Assembly: GCF_025989145.1 (NCBI RefSeq)
Contig: NZ_JAPDNQ010000001.1
Coordinates: forward strand, 1,674,001-1,738,000
Direction: 5' to 3'
DNA length: 64,000 nucleotides
Source of the DNA: Microbacterium sp. SSM24
GTDB taxonomy: Bacteria > Actinomycetota > Actinomycetes > Actinomycetales > Microbacteriaceae
Under the pieces are notes generated by a model. That model saw only the letters and a list, made by a program, of their open reading frames with translations. It was not told where the DNA came from and searched no databases. This document shows, piece by piece, positions 34,113 through 44,400 of the stretch; the stretch's first letter is position 1, and each line of letters starts with the position of its first letter. The translations under genes were made by a program, and so were the position numbers.

Positions 34113-35099
34113 ATGCGTTTCGGAACCTTCATCCCCCAAGGCTGGCGATTCGACCTCGTGGACATCGAGCCCGAGGACCACTGGCGGGTGATGGCGACCC
34201 TCGCCCAGCAGGCCGACGACGGACCGTGGGAGTCGCTGTGGGTGTACGACCACTTCCACACCACTCCTGTCGCGTCCGAGGAGGCGACGCACGAGGCCTG
34301 GACGCTCATGGCCGCGTTCGCCGCGTCCACCTCGCGTGTGCGGCTCGGGCAGATGTGCACCTGCATGGGCTACCGCAACCCGGCGTACCTCGCGAAGGTC
34401 GCCGCGACGATCGACGCCGTCTCGGCCGGCCGCGTCGAGATGGGCATCGGCGGCGGCTGGTACGAGCACGAGTGGCGCGCGTACGGGTACGGATTCCCCG
34501 AGGTGCGCGACCGGCTCGCGATGCTCCGCGAGGGCGTCGAGATCATGCACCAGGCGTGGACCACCGGCTCGGCCACGCTGGACGGCACGCACTACCAGGT
34601 CGACGGCGCGATCGTCCGGCCGCTGCCGCTGCAGGACGGCGGCATCCCGCTGTGGGTGGCCGGAGGAGGCGAGAAGGTGACGCTGAAGATCGCCGCGACC
34701 TACGCCGCGTACACGAACTTCGCCGGATCCCTCGAGGAGTTCGACCACAAGAGCGCCGTGCTGCGGGGGCACTGCGACAGCCTCGGCCGGGACTTCTCGA
34801 CCATCACCCGGTCGTCGAACTTCAACACCATCGTCGGGGAGACCGAGGCGGAGGCATCCGATCGCCTGGCCGCCGTCAAGGCGCGCCTGCTGCCGCACGT
34901 CGGGCAGGAGCGCGCCGACACGATCGAGCGCGACTACCTCGCCTCGCCCGGATTCGGCACCACCGAGCAGGTGGCCGAGCGCCTCGCCGAGCGCGAGCGC
35001 CACGGCCTCGGCTATGCGATCCACTACTTCCCCGAGGCCGCCTACGACCGATCGGGCGTGCAGCTCTTCGAGCGCGAAGTCGTCGCCGCGCTCGGCTGA
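34113..35099 (+). CDS. LLM-class flavin-dependent oxidoreductase, F420-type
   Basis: This 328-residue TIM-barrel protein of the luciferase-like monooxygenase superfamily starts MRFGTFIPQGWR. It contains SLWVYDHFHT, the NP-containing CTCMGYRNPAYLAK loop and GRVEMGIGGGWYEHEW, typical of F420-dependent actinobacterial members. TAGGCT starts on the last base before and overlaps the methyltransferase stop codon (TAG), seven bases from the ATG, so a leaderless promoter is embedded in the end of the upstream gene. The substrate is unknown. Confidence 0.88.
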   Translation: MRFGTFIPQGWRFDLVDIEPEDHWRVMATLAQQADDGPWESLWVYDHFHTTPVASEEATHEAWTLMAAFAASTSRVRLGQMCTCMGYRNPAYLAKVAATIDAVSAGRVEMGIGGGWYEHEWRAYGYGFPEVRDRLAMLREGVEIMHQAWTTGSATLDGTHYQVDGAIVRPLPLQDGGIPLWVAGGGEKVTLKIAATYAAYTNFAGSLEEFDHKSAVLRGHCDSLGRDFSTITRSSNFNTIVGETEAEASDRLAAVKARLLPHVGQERADTIERDYLASPGFGTTEQVAERLAERERHGLGYAIHYFPEAAYDRSGVQLFEREVVAALG

Positions 35100-35195
35100 G
35101 CCCGGCGCGCGGGCGGGGCGGACCGGCTCAGTCCCGCCGCCCGGACAGTCGCGCCGCCCGGCTCAGTCGCGCCGGCGCCGCGCTCGCGCGCCCGT

Positions 35196-35238
35196 TTCCT
35201 GCATCCGCCGCCGGTTTCGCGGGCAGCGGATGCAGGAA
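35196..35238. repeat. Intergenic inverted repeat with 13-base arms
   Basis: TTCCTGCATCCGC and its exact complement flank a 17-base centre between the convergent LLM and esterase genes. Outer CGCGCG steps extend the symmetry. It could act as a bidirectional terminator. Confidence 0.7.
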
Positions 35239-35270
35239 GGGACCGCGCGAAGCGAGATGCCCGAGCAGGG

Positions 35271-36860
35271 TCAGAGCAGCGCGCGGACCTCGGCGAAGCC
35301 GTCGGGGTCGACGTCGGGGCGGGATGCTGCGCCACCGAAGATCCGGGTGGTTCCGGGGGTCGCGGTCCAGGTCGGCCAGCCGGGGTCGCCGGTGCGGATG
35401 AAGCCCGCCGCGGCGCCGTGGAGCGCATCGGCGAGGCGCCGCGGCGGGGCGTCCCCGGCGACGGCGTCCACGGCCGGTGCCTCCAGGCGGTCGAACCAGA
35501 ACGGCACGTCCAGGCAGTGGAGCGCCCAGCCGCGCGTCGGTGAGACCCACGCGAACCGGTACACCCACGTACCCGCCCCTCCCGAGCCGGAGCCCGAGCC
35601 CGAGCCCCCGCCCGAGCCGGAGCCCGAGCCGGAGCCCGAGCCCGAGCCGGCGCCCGGGCCTGCGCCGACCGCCGCCCTGCGCGCGTCGGCGACCTTCACG
35701 ACGGTCGAGCGGAACACGACGTCGGTCACGTAGCGGCCGAGCACGGCCGCGGTTCCCTTGCGACGCTGCGCGGCGTTGTCGGCGAGGTACGCGCGGCGCT
35801 GCTCGCGGGGCAGCCGCAGCCGGCCGAGCGCGAACGCGGCAGGCACGAGCCGGAGCTTGCCCTTCGCGTCATCCGTCACCATCGTGAACTCGTCGTCGTT
35901 CGCGCCGAGCACGAGCGGCTTGTCGGCCCCGACGCCCGACCGCAGCGAGGCGAGTGTCGGCTGCACGATCAGGTCGCCGTCGACCGCAGGCCCCCATGAG
36001 AGGCCCTCCTGAAACAGCACCATGAGCCCGGCGAGAGGGTCCCGGCCGTCCGGCGTGGAGGCCTTCTCCTGCAGCGCGTGCAGCGCTGCCTCGGGCACCG
36101 ATGCGAAGCCGTCGCGGGTCGGCGCGACTCCGGCGAGGTTCGCCAGCTTGGCCGACAGCGTCCGCGCCCGTTCCGCCGAGACGTCGGCGAGCGCCGACGA
36201 GAGCGCCCAGGCCGAGTGGAACAGGTGCTGCGCGGACGGCATCCCGAGCAGCGTCAGCACCGCCCCGCCACCGGCCGACTGCCCGGCGATCGTCACCCGC
36301 GCGGGGTCTCCGCCGAACGCGGCGATGTTGTCACGCACCCACTCCAGCGCCGCCAGCCAGTCCCGCACGCCGCGGTTGGACGGGGCGCCGGGGATGTGTC
36401 CGAACCCGTCGAATCCGAGGCGGTACGAGATCGTGACGGTGACGACGCCGTCGCGGTTGAACGACTGGCCGTCGTACCAGGGGCTCGCGGGGGAGCCGCT
36501 GATGAACCCGCCGCCGTGGATCCACACGAGCACGGGGAGGGCGGCATCCCGGTCTCCAGGCACAGGGGTGAAGACGTTCACGTTCAGGGTCGCGTCGCCG
36601 GGGATCGACGGCTCCGGGATCAGCGTGATGCCGGGGTCGCCGCGCTGGGCGGTGGCGCCGTACTCCACGGCGTCGCGCACGCCCTTCCACGGCTCGGGCG
36701 GCACCGGGGCGGCGAAGCGCAGGTCGCCGACGGGCGCCTGCGCGAACGGGATGCCGAGGAAGGCCGCCGACGCATCGCGCGTCCCGGGCGTTCCCCGCCA
36801 GAATCCGCGCACCTTGCCGGGTGCGATCGTCACGACGGGGGGTTCAGGATGCTGCGCCAC
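35271..36860 (-). CDS. Type-B carboxylesterase with a Gly-Ser repeat insertion
   Basis: This 529-residue carboxylesterase/cholinesterase-family enzyme has an oxyanion GGGF in VWIHGGGFISGSP, a nucleophile Ser in IAGQSAGGGA, an acidic residue in LGANDDEFTM and a C-terminal His in ALHGAAAGF. The GTG at 36860 has GAGGAG seven bases upstream and overlaps the TetR stop; an ATG at 36875 lacks such a site. About 30 residues of Gly-Ser dipeptides interrupt the domain before the final helical region. There is no signal peptide. It is probably controlled by the adjacent TetR gene. Confidence 0.87.
   Translation of the reverse strand: MAQHPEPPVVTIAPGKVRGFWRGTPGTRDASAAFLGIPFAQAPVGDLRFAAPVPPEPWKGVRDAVEYGATAQRGDPGITLIPEPSIPGDATLNVNVFTPVPGDRDAALPVLVWIHGGGFISGSPASPWYDGQSFNRDGVVTVTISYRLGFDGFGHIPGAPSNRGVRDWLAALEWVRDNIAAFGGDPARVTIAGQSAGGGAVLTLLGMPSAQHLFHSAWALSSALADVSAERARTLSAKLANLAGVAPTRDGFASVPEAALHALQEKASTPDGRDPLAGLMVLFQEGLSWGPAVDGDLIVQPTLASLRSGVGADKPLVLGANDDEFTMVTDDAKGKLRLVPAAFALGRLRLPREQRRAYLADNAAQRRKGTAAVLGRYVTDVVFRSTVVKVADARRAAVGAGPGAGSGSGSGSGSGSGGGSGSGSGSGGAGTWVYRFAWVSPTRGWALHCLDVPFWFDRLEAPAVDAVAGDAPPRRLADALHGAAAGFIRTGDPGWPTWTATPGTTRIFGGAASRPDVDPDGFAEVRALL
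35577..35668. repeat. Hexanucleotide tandem repeat encoding Gly-Ser dipeptides
   Basis: Imperfect GAGCCC/GAGCCG units on the plus strand encode a (Gly-Ser)n tract in the carboxylesterase on the minus strand. Such tracts can expand or contract in frame. Confidence 0.85.
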
Positions 36861-37494
36861 GGCCGCTCTCCTCATTCGGGTCGGTCCGAGGGTCGAGCGC
36901 GATGAACAGCGCCTCGGTGATCGCCGCCATGTCGATGTCGGGCTCCAGCATCCACTGCACCTGGAGTCCGTCGGCGACGGCCTGGAAGATGCGGGCGAGG
37001 GCGGCCGGGTCGATGCCCGGGGCGAGCCCGCCCGAGGCCTGCCGTTCGGTGATCGAGTCGGTGAACACCTCGCGCAGGGTGCGGCCGCGCTCGACGAAGA
37101 AGTCGTGGGCGGCGTGCTCGGGGTCGGCGGCGTCGACCGACAGCCGCGCGAACAGCTGCACGAGCCCGGGAACGTCGGCGTTGTGCCGGATCACCCCGAG
37201 GTACCCGGCCTGCAGGTCGCCGTGCGCGATCGAGCCGTCGGGCGCGTAGAGCCCGAACCCGATCGAGTCGACTTCGTCGCGCTTGCGGAGGATCGCCGTG
37301 AAGAGCTCCTCCTTGCTGTCGAAGTAGTGCAGGAGGCCCGCCTGGCTCAGCCCCACGGCCTCGGCGAGCTCCTTGACCGACGCTCCCCGGTAGCCCTCGC
37401 GCGCGATCACCTCGAGGGCGCGTTCGAGGATCTCCTCGCGCTTGGCGACGCCCTTGGCGTAGGAACCTCGGCGTTCCGTGCGGCTCTGTGCCAT
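36844..37494 (-). CDS. TetR family transcriptional regulator
   Basis: This 216-residue regulator has an N-terminal helix-turn-helix: REEILERALEVIAREG, then ASVKELAEAVGLSQAGLLHYFDSKEELFTAIL. The C-terminal ligand domain is all-helical. It is divergent from the GPH transporter gene, with an AAAACCA/TGGTTTT palindrome in the intergenic region, and overlaps the esterase gene downstream. It probably represses the transporter-GH3 operon and itself, responding to a glucoside or aglycone. Confidence 0.9.
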   Translation of the reverse strand: MAQSRTERRGSYAKGVAKREEILERALEVIAREGYRGASVKELAEAVGLSQAGLLHYFDSKEELFTAILRKRDEVDSIGFGLYAPDGSIAHGDLQAGYLGVIRHNADVPGLVQLFARLSVDAADPEHAAHDFFVERGRTLREVFTDSITERQASGGLAPGIDPAALARIFQAVADGLQVQWMLEPDIDMAAITEALFIALDPRTDPNEESGRGAAS

Positions 37495-37527
37495 GAGGCC
37501 AGTAAACCGAATGACGCTTGATTTCTC

Positions 37528-37550
37528 AAAACCAAATGACATATGGTTTT
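37528..37550. promoter_or_regulatory. Probable TetR operator
   Basis: AAAACCA and TGGTTTT are separated by nine bases in an AT-rich patch between the divergent TetR and transporter genes. Confidence 0.65.
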
Positions 37551-37596
37551 GCCCATCGCTCGATGATGAGCGACTCCCACCCGATTGGACCGCATC

Positions 37597-38916
37597 ATGA
37601 CGACGTCGTCTGACCCCGCGCTCGCACCCGAATCCGCACCGCTCGCCTCCCCGATGACCGAGAACACGTTCGTCGCCACGGCCGCCGGAAACGACGATCC
37701 GCCGCCGCCCGTGAAGGGCCTGCGCCGCCTCCTCGGCTGGATCATCCCTGCGAACCTCGGTATCTACCTCATCTGGGGAGCCGTGCCCGGCATCCTCCTC
37801 CCGCAGCAGATCACCGTGCTGTTCGGCGAGGCCGACAAGGTCGCCAACCTGACGATCGTCGCGACGATCGGCGCCTTCGCCGCGATGATCGCGCAGCCCA
37901 TCGCCGGGCAGATCTCCGACCGCACCCGATCGCGCTTCGGGCGCCGTGCGCCGTGGATGATCCTCGGCGCGCTCGCCGGCGGCCTCGCTCTGGTGGGCCT
38001 CGCGTTCGCCGACTCGCTCGTCGGGGTGGTCATCGCCTGGACGCTCGTGCAGATCTGCTACAACTTCGCGCAGGGACCGCTCTCTGCGGTGATGCCCGAC
38101 AGGGTGCCGCTGTCTCGGCGCGGGCTCTTCGCCGCGCTGTCGGGTATCGGGCTGATGGTCGGCGCGATCGGCGGCCAGGTCGTCGGATCGCTCTTCTTCA
38201 ACAGCCTGACCGCTGGTTACGTCACCTTCGCGGTGGTCGCGCTCGCGATGATGACCCTGTTCAACCTCTTCAACCCCGACTACTCCAGCAAGCGACTGCA
38301 GCCCGAGCCGTTCAAGCTCGGCGACTTCCTGCGCACGTTCTGGGTCAACCCGATCAAGCACCCCGACTTCTTCTGGGCCTTCACCGGGCGCCTGCTCCTC
38401 TACACCGGCTACTTCGCGGTGACGGGATACCAGCTCTTCCTCCTGACCGACTACTTCGGCGTTGAGAATCCCGAGACCGTGATCCCGCTCCTCGGACTCA
38501 TCAGCCTCGCCGGCATCCTGATCTCCACTGTGATCTCCGGCCCGCTGTCGGACCGCTTCGGCCGCCGCAAGCCGTTCGTGTTCGCCTCGGCCGCGCTCAC
38601 CGGGCTCGCGCTCGTGCTGCCGTGGGTCTGGCCGGACCTCACGGCGTGGATGATCATGACCTTCCTCGCAGGACTGGGCTTCGGCATGTTCCAGGCTGTC
38701 GACACGGCGCTGATCAGCGAGGTGCTCCCGTCGGCGAAGTCGTTCGCGAAGGACCTCGGCGTCGTCAACATCGCCGCGACGCTCCCGCAGACGCTGGCAC
38801 CCGGAGTCGCCGGAGCGATCGTGCTCGCCTTCGGCTACGCGGGCCTCTTCCCCGTCGGGATCGCGCTCAGCATCCTCGGCGCGTGCGCCGTGTGGCCCAT
38901 CCGCTCGACCCGATGA
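37597..38916 (+). CDS. GPH-family glycoside/sugar:cation symporter
   Basis: This 439-residue protein has twelve membrane segments and the MFS/GPH loop motifs GQISDRTRSRFGRRAPWMILG and GPLSDRFGRRKPFVF. A 40-residue hydrophilic N-terminus precedes the first helix. It is followed after 37 bases by a GH3 beta-glucosidase, so it most likely imports a glucoside or disaccharide that the GH3 enzyme splits. The ATG at 37597 was chosen; a TTG 12 bases earlier is in frame but has no better ribosome site. Confidence 0.88.
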   Translation: MTTSSDPALAPESAPLASPMTENTFVATAAGNDDPPPPVKGLRRLLGWIIPANLGIYLIWGAVPGILLPQQITVLFGEADKVANLTIVATIGAFAAMIAQPIAGQISDRTRSRFGRRAPWMILGALAGGLALVGLAFADSLVGVVIAWTLVQICYNFAQGPLSAVMPDRVPLSRRGLFAALSGIGLMVGAIGGQVVGSLFFNSLTAGYVTFAVVALAMMTLFNLFNPDYSSKRLQPEPFKLGDFLRTFWVNPIKHPDFFWAFTGRLLLYTGYFAVTGYQLFLLTDYFGVENPETVIPLLGLISLAGILISTVISGPLSDRFGRRKPFVFASAALTGLALVLPWVWPDLTAWMIMTFLAGLGFGMFQAVDTALISEVLPSAKSFAKDLGVVNIAATLPQTLAPGVAGAIVLAFGYAGLFPVGIALSILGACAVWPIRSTR

Positions 38917-38953
38917 GCCGAAATCTTTCCACCCCGACCAGAAAGCTGCTGAG

Positions 38954-41260
38954 ATGACCGACGTGAACACCACCCCCGAGCACACGACCATCCCCGACGT
39001 CAGCGCGCTGACCCTCGAGGAGAAGGCCTCGCTCACCAGCGGAGCCAGCTTCTGGTACACCAAGCCGATCGACCGTGTCGGCGTGCCCGCCATCATGGTG
39101 ACCGACGGACCGCACGGGCTGCGAAAGCAGCGCGAGGGCGGCGATCACCTCGGCATCGGCGACAGCGTCCCGGCGACGTGCTTCCCGCCCGCTGTGGGCC
39201 TCGGGTCGTCGTGGGATGTCGAGCTGGTCCACCGCGTCGGTGAGGCGCTCGGCGCCGAGACCTCGATCGAGAGGGTCGCCGTGCTGCTCGGACCGGGCAT
39301 CAACATCAAGCGCTCGCCGCTGTGCGGCCGCAACTTCGAGTACCTGTCCGAGGATCCCGTCGTGTCGGGCGTGCTCGGCGCGGCGATCGTGCGCGGCATC
39401 CAGTCCCAGGGCGTGGGCACCTCGCTGAAGCACTTCGCGGCGAACAACCAGGAGGACGACCGGATGCGGTCGAGCTCCGACATCGATCCGCGGCCGCTGC
39501 GGGAGATCTACCTGCGCGGATTCCAGCGCGTGGTCGAGGACGCCCAGCCCTGGACGGTCATGTGCTCCTACAACCGCATCAACGGCGTCTACGCGTCCGA
39601 GGATCCGTGGCTGCTCACGCAGGTGCTGCGCGACGAGTGGGGCTTCGACGGTCTCGTGGTCTCGGACTGGGGCGCCGTCAACGAGCGCGTCCCGGGGCTC
39701 GCCGCCGGCATGGACCTCGAGATGCCGTCGTCGAACGGCGCCACCGACGCGCAGATCGTCGCCGCCGTGCAGGACGGGTCGCTCGACGAGTCGGTTCTCG
39801 ATACGGCCGCCGGCCGCGTGCTCGACCTCGTGCGCAAGGCGACGGACGGCGGCGGCGCGGTCGCCGGCCCGCTCGACGTCGACGCCCACCATGCCCTCGC
39901 CCGCGAGGCGGCGGGACGGTCGATGGTGCTCCTGAAGAACGAGGGCGGACTGCTGCCGCTGCGGACGCAGCAGTCGGTCGCGCTCATCGGCGCCTTCGTC
40001 GACAAGCCGCGGTTCCAGGGAGCTGGGTCGTCCATGATCAACCCGACCCGCGTCGACGACCTGCCGCTCGAGATCGTCGCGCAGGCGGGAGAGGACTTCG
40101 TCTTCCAGGCCCAGGGCTTCTCGATCGCCGTCGCCCCCGACCCCGCCGAGGTGGAGCGGCTGCGCGCGGATGCGGTGGCGCTCGCCGCGAAGAACGACGT
40201 GGCGGTGCTGTTCCTGGGCCTCCCCGCCCGTCTGGAGTCGGAGGGCTACGACCGCGAGGACATCGACCTTCCGGCCGACCAGCTCGCGCTGGTGGACGCC
40301 GTGCTCGAGGTCAACCCGAACACGGTGGTCGTGCTCTCGAACGGAGGCGTCGTCGCGCTGCCGTTCGCCGACCGCGTTCCGGCGATCCTCGAGGGCTGGC
40401 TGCTCGGCCAGGCGGGCGGCGGCGCGATCGCCGACGTGCTCTACGGCCAGGTGAACCCCTCGGGCAAGCTCACCGAGACCATCCCCGTGCGGCTGGAGGA
40501 CACCCCGGCCTACCTCGACTTCCCGGGCGAGTTCTCGCACGTGCGCTACGGCGAGGGTCTCTTCGTCGGGTACCGCTGGTACGACGCGCGCCGCACCGAG
40601 GTGGCCTTCCCGTTCGGTCACGGCCTGTCGTACACGACGTTCTCGTACGCGGATGCCGCGGCCGTCGTCGATGCGGACGGCGACGTCGAGGTGACCGTCG
40701 CGGTGACCAACACCGGCGACCGCGCGGGCCGCGAGGTCGTGCAGGTGTACACGTCGCTCCCCGGCGGTGCGGTGCAGCGTCCGGTGCGCGAGCTCAAGGC
40801 GTTCGCGTCCGTGGCGCTCGAGCCCGGCGAGACGCGGGCCGTGACGCTCACGGTGCGCCGCAAGGACCTCGCGTACTGGGACATCCGGCTGGACGCGTGG
40901 GTCGTCGAGGGCGGCGAGTACGTCGTCGACGTCGCGGCGTCGAGCCGCGACATCCGCTCCACCGTCCCGGTGACCGTGGACGGCGACCCGATCGTGCTGC
41001 CGCTGTCGCGCACGTCGTCGATCGGCGAGGTGATGGCGCACCCGGTCGTGGGGCCCATGGTGCAGGCCGCGATCGCTCAGATGATGGGCACGATGGACGG
41101 CGTCGCCGACATCATGCCCGAGGGCGTCGACGCCTCGAAGATGATGGAGTCGTTCCCGATCGGGCGCGCCGGAATGTTCGCGATGGGCGACTCGAACGGC
41201 GCGATCAACCCCGAGATGATCGACGGCCTGATCGCGATGGCGAACGCGCCCCAGGACTGA
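38954..41260 (+). CDS. GH3 beta-glucosidase
   Basis: This 768-residue cytoplasmic GH3 enzyme has a TIM barrel with MVTDGPHGLR, LKHFAANNQEDDR and nucleophile D238 in LVVSDWGA, then a sandwich domain with SMVLLKNEGGLLPL, and a fibronectin-III-like domain near residues 560-660 (FPFGHGLSYTTFSY). About 100 Met-rich residues at the C-terminus (MAHPVVGPMVQAAIAQMMG) match an extension seen in many beta-glucosidases of this group. It is the second gene of the TetR-controlled pair. Confidence 0.92.
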   Translation: MTDVNTTPEHTTIPDVSALTLEEKASLTSGASFWYTKPIDRVGVPAIMVTDGPHGLRKQREGGDHLGIGDSVPATCFPPAVGLGSSWDVELVHRVGEALGAETSIERVAVLLGPGINIKRSPLCGRNFEYLSEDPVVSGVLGAAIVRGIQSQGVGTSLKHFAANNQEDDRMRSSSDIDPRPLREIYLRGFQRVVEDAQPWTVMCSYNRINGVYASEDPWLLTQVLRDEWGFDGLVVSDWGAVNERVPGLAAGMDLEMPSSNGATDAQIVAAVQDGSLDESVLDTAAGRVLDLVRKATDGGGAVAGPLDVDAHHALAREAAGRSMVLLKNEGGLLPLRTQQSVALIGAFVDKPRFQGAGSSMINPTRVDDLPLEIVAQAGEDFVFQAQGFSIAVAPDPAEVERLRADAVALAAKNDVAVLFLGLPARLESEGYDREDIDLPADQLALVDAVLEVNPNTVVVLSNGGVVALPFADRVPAILEGWLLGQAGGGAIADVLYGQVNPSGKLTETIPVRLEDTPAYLDFPGEFSHVRYGEGLFVGYRWYDARRTEVAFPFGHGLSYTTFSYADAAAVVDADGDVEVTVAVTNTGDRAGREVVQVYTSLPGGAVQRPVRELKAFASVALEPGETRAVTLTVRRKDLAYWDIRLDAWVVEGGEYVVDVAASSRDIRSTVPVTVDGDPIVLPLSRTSSIGEVMAHPVVGPMVQAAIAQMMGTMDGVADIMPEGVDASKMMESFPIGRAGMFAMGDSNGAINPEMIDGLIAMANAPQD

Positions 41261-41294
41261 CCCGTCCCCCCTCCCCCCTCCCTCCCTCCCTCCG

Positions 41295-41360
41295 TCCGTT
41301 TGTGCGGGCAAATGTACGTCTGAGCACGGCTTCAGGCGCACAATCGCCCGCACAAACGGA
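41295..41360. repeat. 66-bp palindromic element, copy 3
   Basis: Begins TCCGTTTGTGCGGGCAAAT and ends CGCCCGCACAAACGGA, with a centre unlike the other copies. It lies between the GH3 stop and the surface-protein gene and follows a CCCTCC-rich tract. Confidence 0.88.
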
Positions 41361-41486
41361 TCGTGGGGAGGGCGCCGGCCGGTCGCGTGGCGGACAGGGG
41401 AGGGACAGGCGCCGTTCACCTCGGCGTTGCCGGGAGTCAGGACGCTGGGTCGCAACCCCGACCCTCGTCCCGAAGGTGCCCACCCG

Positions 41487-44400
41487 ATGCGTTCTCGCAT
41501 GCCCTCCCGCGCGCGCTCCCGTGCGTCCGTCGCCGCTGTCGCGGCCCTGACCGTGGTGCTCGTCCCCGCCCTCGCGGCCGCACCGGCGTCGGCCGCCGCC
41601 CTCGCGGCCGCACCCCTCGCGGCCGCCCCGGCGTCGGCCGCACCCCTCGAGGCCGCCCCGGCCGCCGCCGCACCCGCCCTCGTGATCAACGAGGTCAACT
41701 CGAATCCCGACGACTGGTTCGAACTGGCCAACCCGACGTCCGGCGACATCGACCTGAGCGGGCTCTGGTACGTCGACAGCGGCACCGAGGATGCGACGCA
41801 CTGGGTCGCGCTCTCCGGAACCGTGCCGGCCGGCGGCGTGCTCGCGGTCGACTCGACGGTCGGCCTGGGCAAGGGCGACAGCGTCTCGATCCACCAGGGC
41901 GACAAGGCGGCGTTCGACGCCGGCACCGCGGTGCTCGTCGACACCGTGACCTGGCCCGACGGCGTGCACGCCACCTCGATGGGACTGTGCACTCCCGCGA
42001 GCACCGCCCTCGTCGCGATGACGCCCACGAAGGGCGCGGCGAACGAGTGCGCCGCCGTCGCGGTCGAGGACATCCGCATCAACGAGGTCTTCTCTGCGGG
42101 CGCGGACTTCGTCGAGCTGGTGAACATCGGCGACGCGCCGGTCGACATCGCGGGCTGGACCGCCGTCGACGGCGACCCCACGCACACGCCGCTCACCCTG
42201 GCGACCGCATCGACGGTGATCGAGCCGGGGGGCTACTACGTCTTCCATCCCGATGACGCGACCGAGTTCCCGGCCGGCGGCTTCGGGCTCGGCAAGGGCG
42301 ACTCGGTCACGATCGCGCTGCCCGACGGCACCGAGGTCGACACGACCACCTGGCCGGCCGACGCGCACGCGACGCCGTCGTGGGGCCGCTGCCCCGAGGG
42401 CGAGGGTCCGTTCGTCACGACGAACGCCGCCACGCCGGGCGTCGCGAACGACTGCCCGGCGGTCCCGGGCGCCGACGTGATCCGCATCAACGAGGTCAGC
42501 TCGGACCCGCAGGACTGGGTCGAGCTCGTCAACACCGGCACCGCCGCGGTCGACGTCTCGGGCTGGTTGCTCTCCGACAACGCGCGCCTCTCCGACCCCA
42601 CCCACCTGCAGCCCCTCGCCGCGGGCACCTCGATCGCCGCGGGCGGATTCCTCAGGGTCGACTACACCGCCGCCGGACTCGGCAAGGGCGACGAGGCCAA
42701 CCTCTACCTGCCCGATGACGCGACGCGCGTCGACACCACGACGTGGCCGGCCGACACGCACGCGACGACGTGGGGCCGCTGCCCCGACGGGAGCGGCGCC
42801 TTCCAGTCGACGACTCCGACCCCGGGCGCAGCGAACGTCTGCACCGTGACGCCCCCGCCGGCGCTCGACCCGAACTGGGACGACATCGAGATCAACGAGA
42901 TCGCCTCGCTCAATGCCGGCGACCCGGGCAGCCCCGGCTTCGGCGACGCCGTGGAGCTCGCCAACACGGGTGCTTACGACGTCAGCATCCAGGGCTGGTA
43001 CCAGACCGACAGCGGTGCGGCCACGGGTGCATCGCCTCTGACGCTCGCCGACCTGAAGGTGTGGGACGGCGACTCGCTGGAGCCCGCCACCTCGTGGATC
43101 GTCCCCGCCGGCGGCTACGTCGCGTTCTCGTCCAAGAAGGGCCTCTCCGGCGAGGGCGACGCCGTCAAGATCTACGGTCCGGGACCGGATGCCGCCTCCC
43201 GGCAGCTGATCGACGAGCAGGCCTACGGCGACGGTGACGCGGGCGTGTCCGACTCGTACGAGTCCGACGCGCGGGCTTCGGCGGCCTGCCCCGACGGCTC
43301 GGACGAGTTCTGGCGGGTCACCGTGAACAGCTTCGGCCGCGACAACTCCGAGGCTTGCGAGACGAAGTCGCGCCGCCTCGACACGACGGTCCTCCTCAAC
43401 GAGGTCTCGAACGTTGGCGGCAAGGCCGAGCTGCTCAACGCGGGCACGTCGCCCGTCGACATCGCGGGCTGGGAGCTCGTCGACTCGGATGGCGACGTCC
43501 TGCACACCGTTCCGGTGCTCACGACCCTCGCGGCCGGCGCCTTCTACGTCGCCGAGAACCTCACCGGGCTCGAGAGCATCGACTCCCTCACCATCCGCTC
43601 GACGACCGGAGCCTCCGTCGTGGGTCACACCTGGTACGAGGACGGCATCGCGTCGTACAGCCGCTGCGAGGTGTTCGGCTCGGTGACCTACATCGAGACG
43701 CCGACCGCCACGTGGGGTGCCGCGAACGCGTGCCCGGCGCTCCAGACCGAGACCTGGCCGGGCGCGAGCGCGGTGAAGGTCGTGGACGCGGTCGACGCGT
43801 TCACAGACCTCGACGCCAACGACGAGGGCGACGTCTCGGGTGTCGCATTCGACCCGAACGACCCGACCGTCCTGTGGGTCGCGATGAACAAGGGCCGCCT
43901 CTTCAAGATGCACCTCGTGGACGGCCTCTACACGACCTTCCCCGAGTGGGACGGCGGCATCCCGGTGCGCTTCGCCGATGGCGGCGGCGAGCTCGACGCC
44001 GAGGGCGTGACGGTGGGTCCCGACGGTGCGGTGTACCTCACCTCCGAGCGCGACAACCTGCGCGCCAAGAGCACGTCGTACAACAAGGTCGCGCGCTACG
44101 ACGTGAGCGCCGTGACGGCCGCCACGACAGAGCTCGTCGCCACCCACGAGTGGGATGTGAACGGGTTCGTGCAGACGGGCACGAACCTGGGTCTCGAGGG
44201 GATCACCTACGTTCCCGACGCCTTCCTCGTGAAGTCCGGCTGGAAGGTCGGCGGTGCCGCGTACACGGCGGCCGCGTACCCCACGCCGGGCCTGTTCGTG
44301 ACGGCGGTCGAGGGCACGGGTGCACTCCACTTCTTCTCGCTCCCCGTGGGCGGCGCCCCGGTCGAGGTGAAGGTCGAGGCCTCGGGCTTCCCGTGGTCGA

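Noticed and set aside
35477..35887. Plus-strand frames rich in Pro-Glu dipeptides
   Set aside because: They are the antisense reading of the Gly-Ser tract in the carboxylesterase gene.
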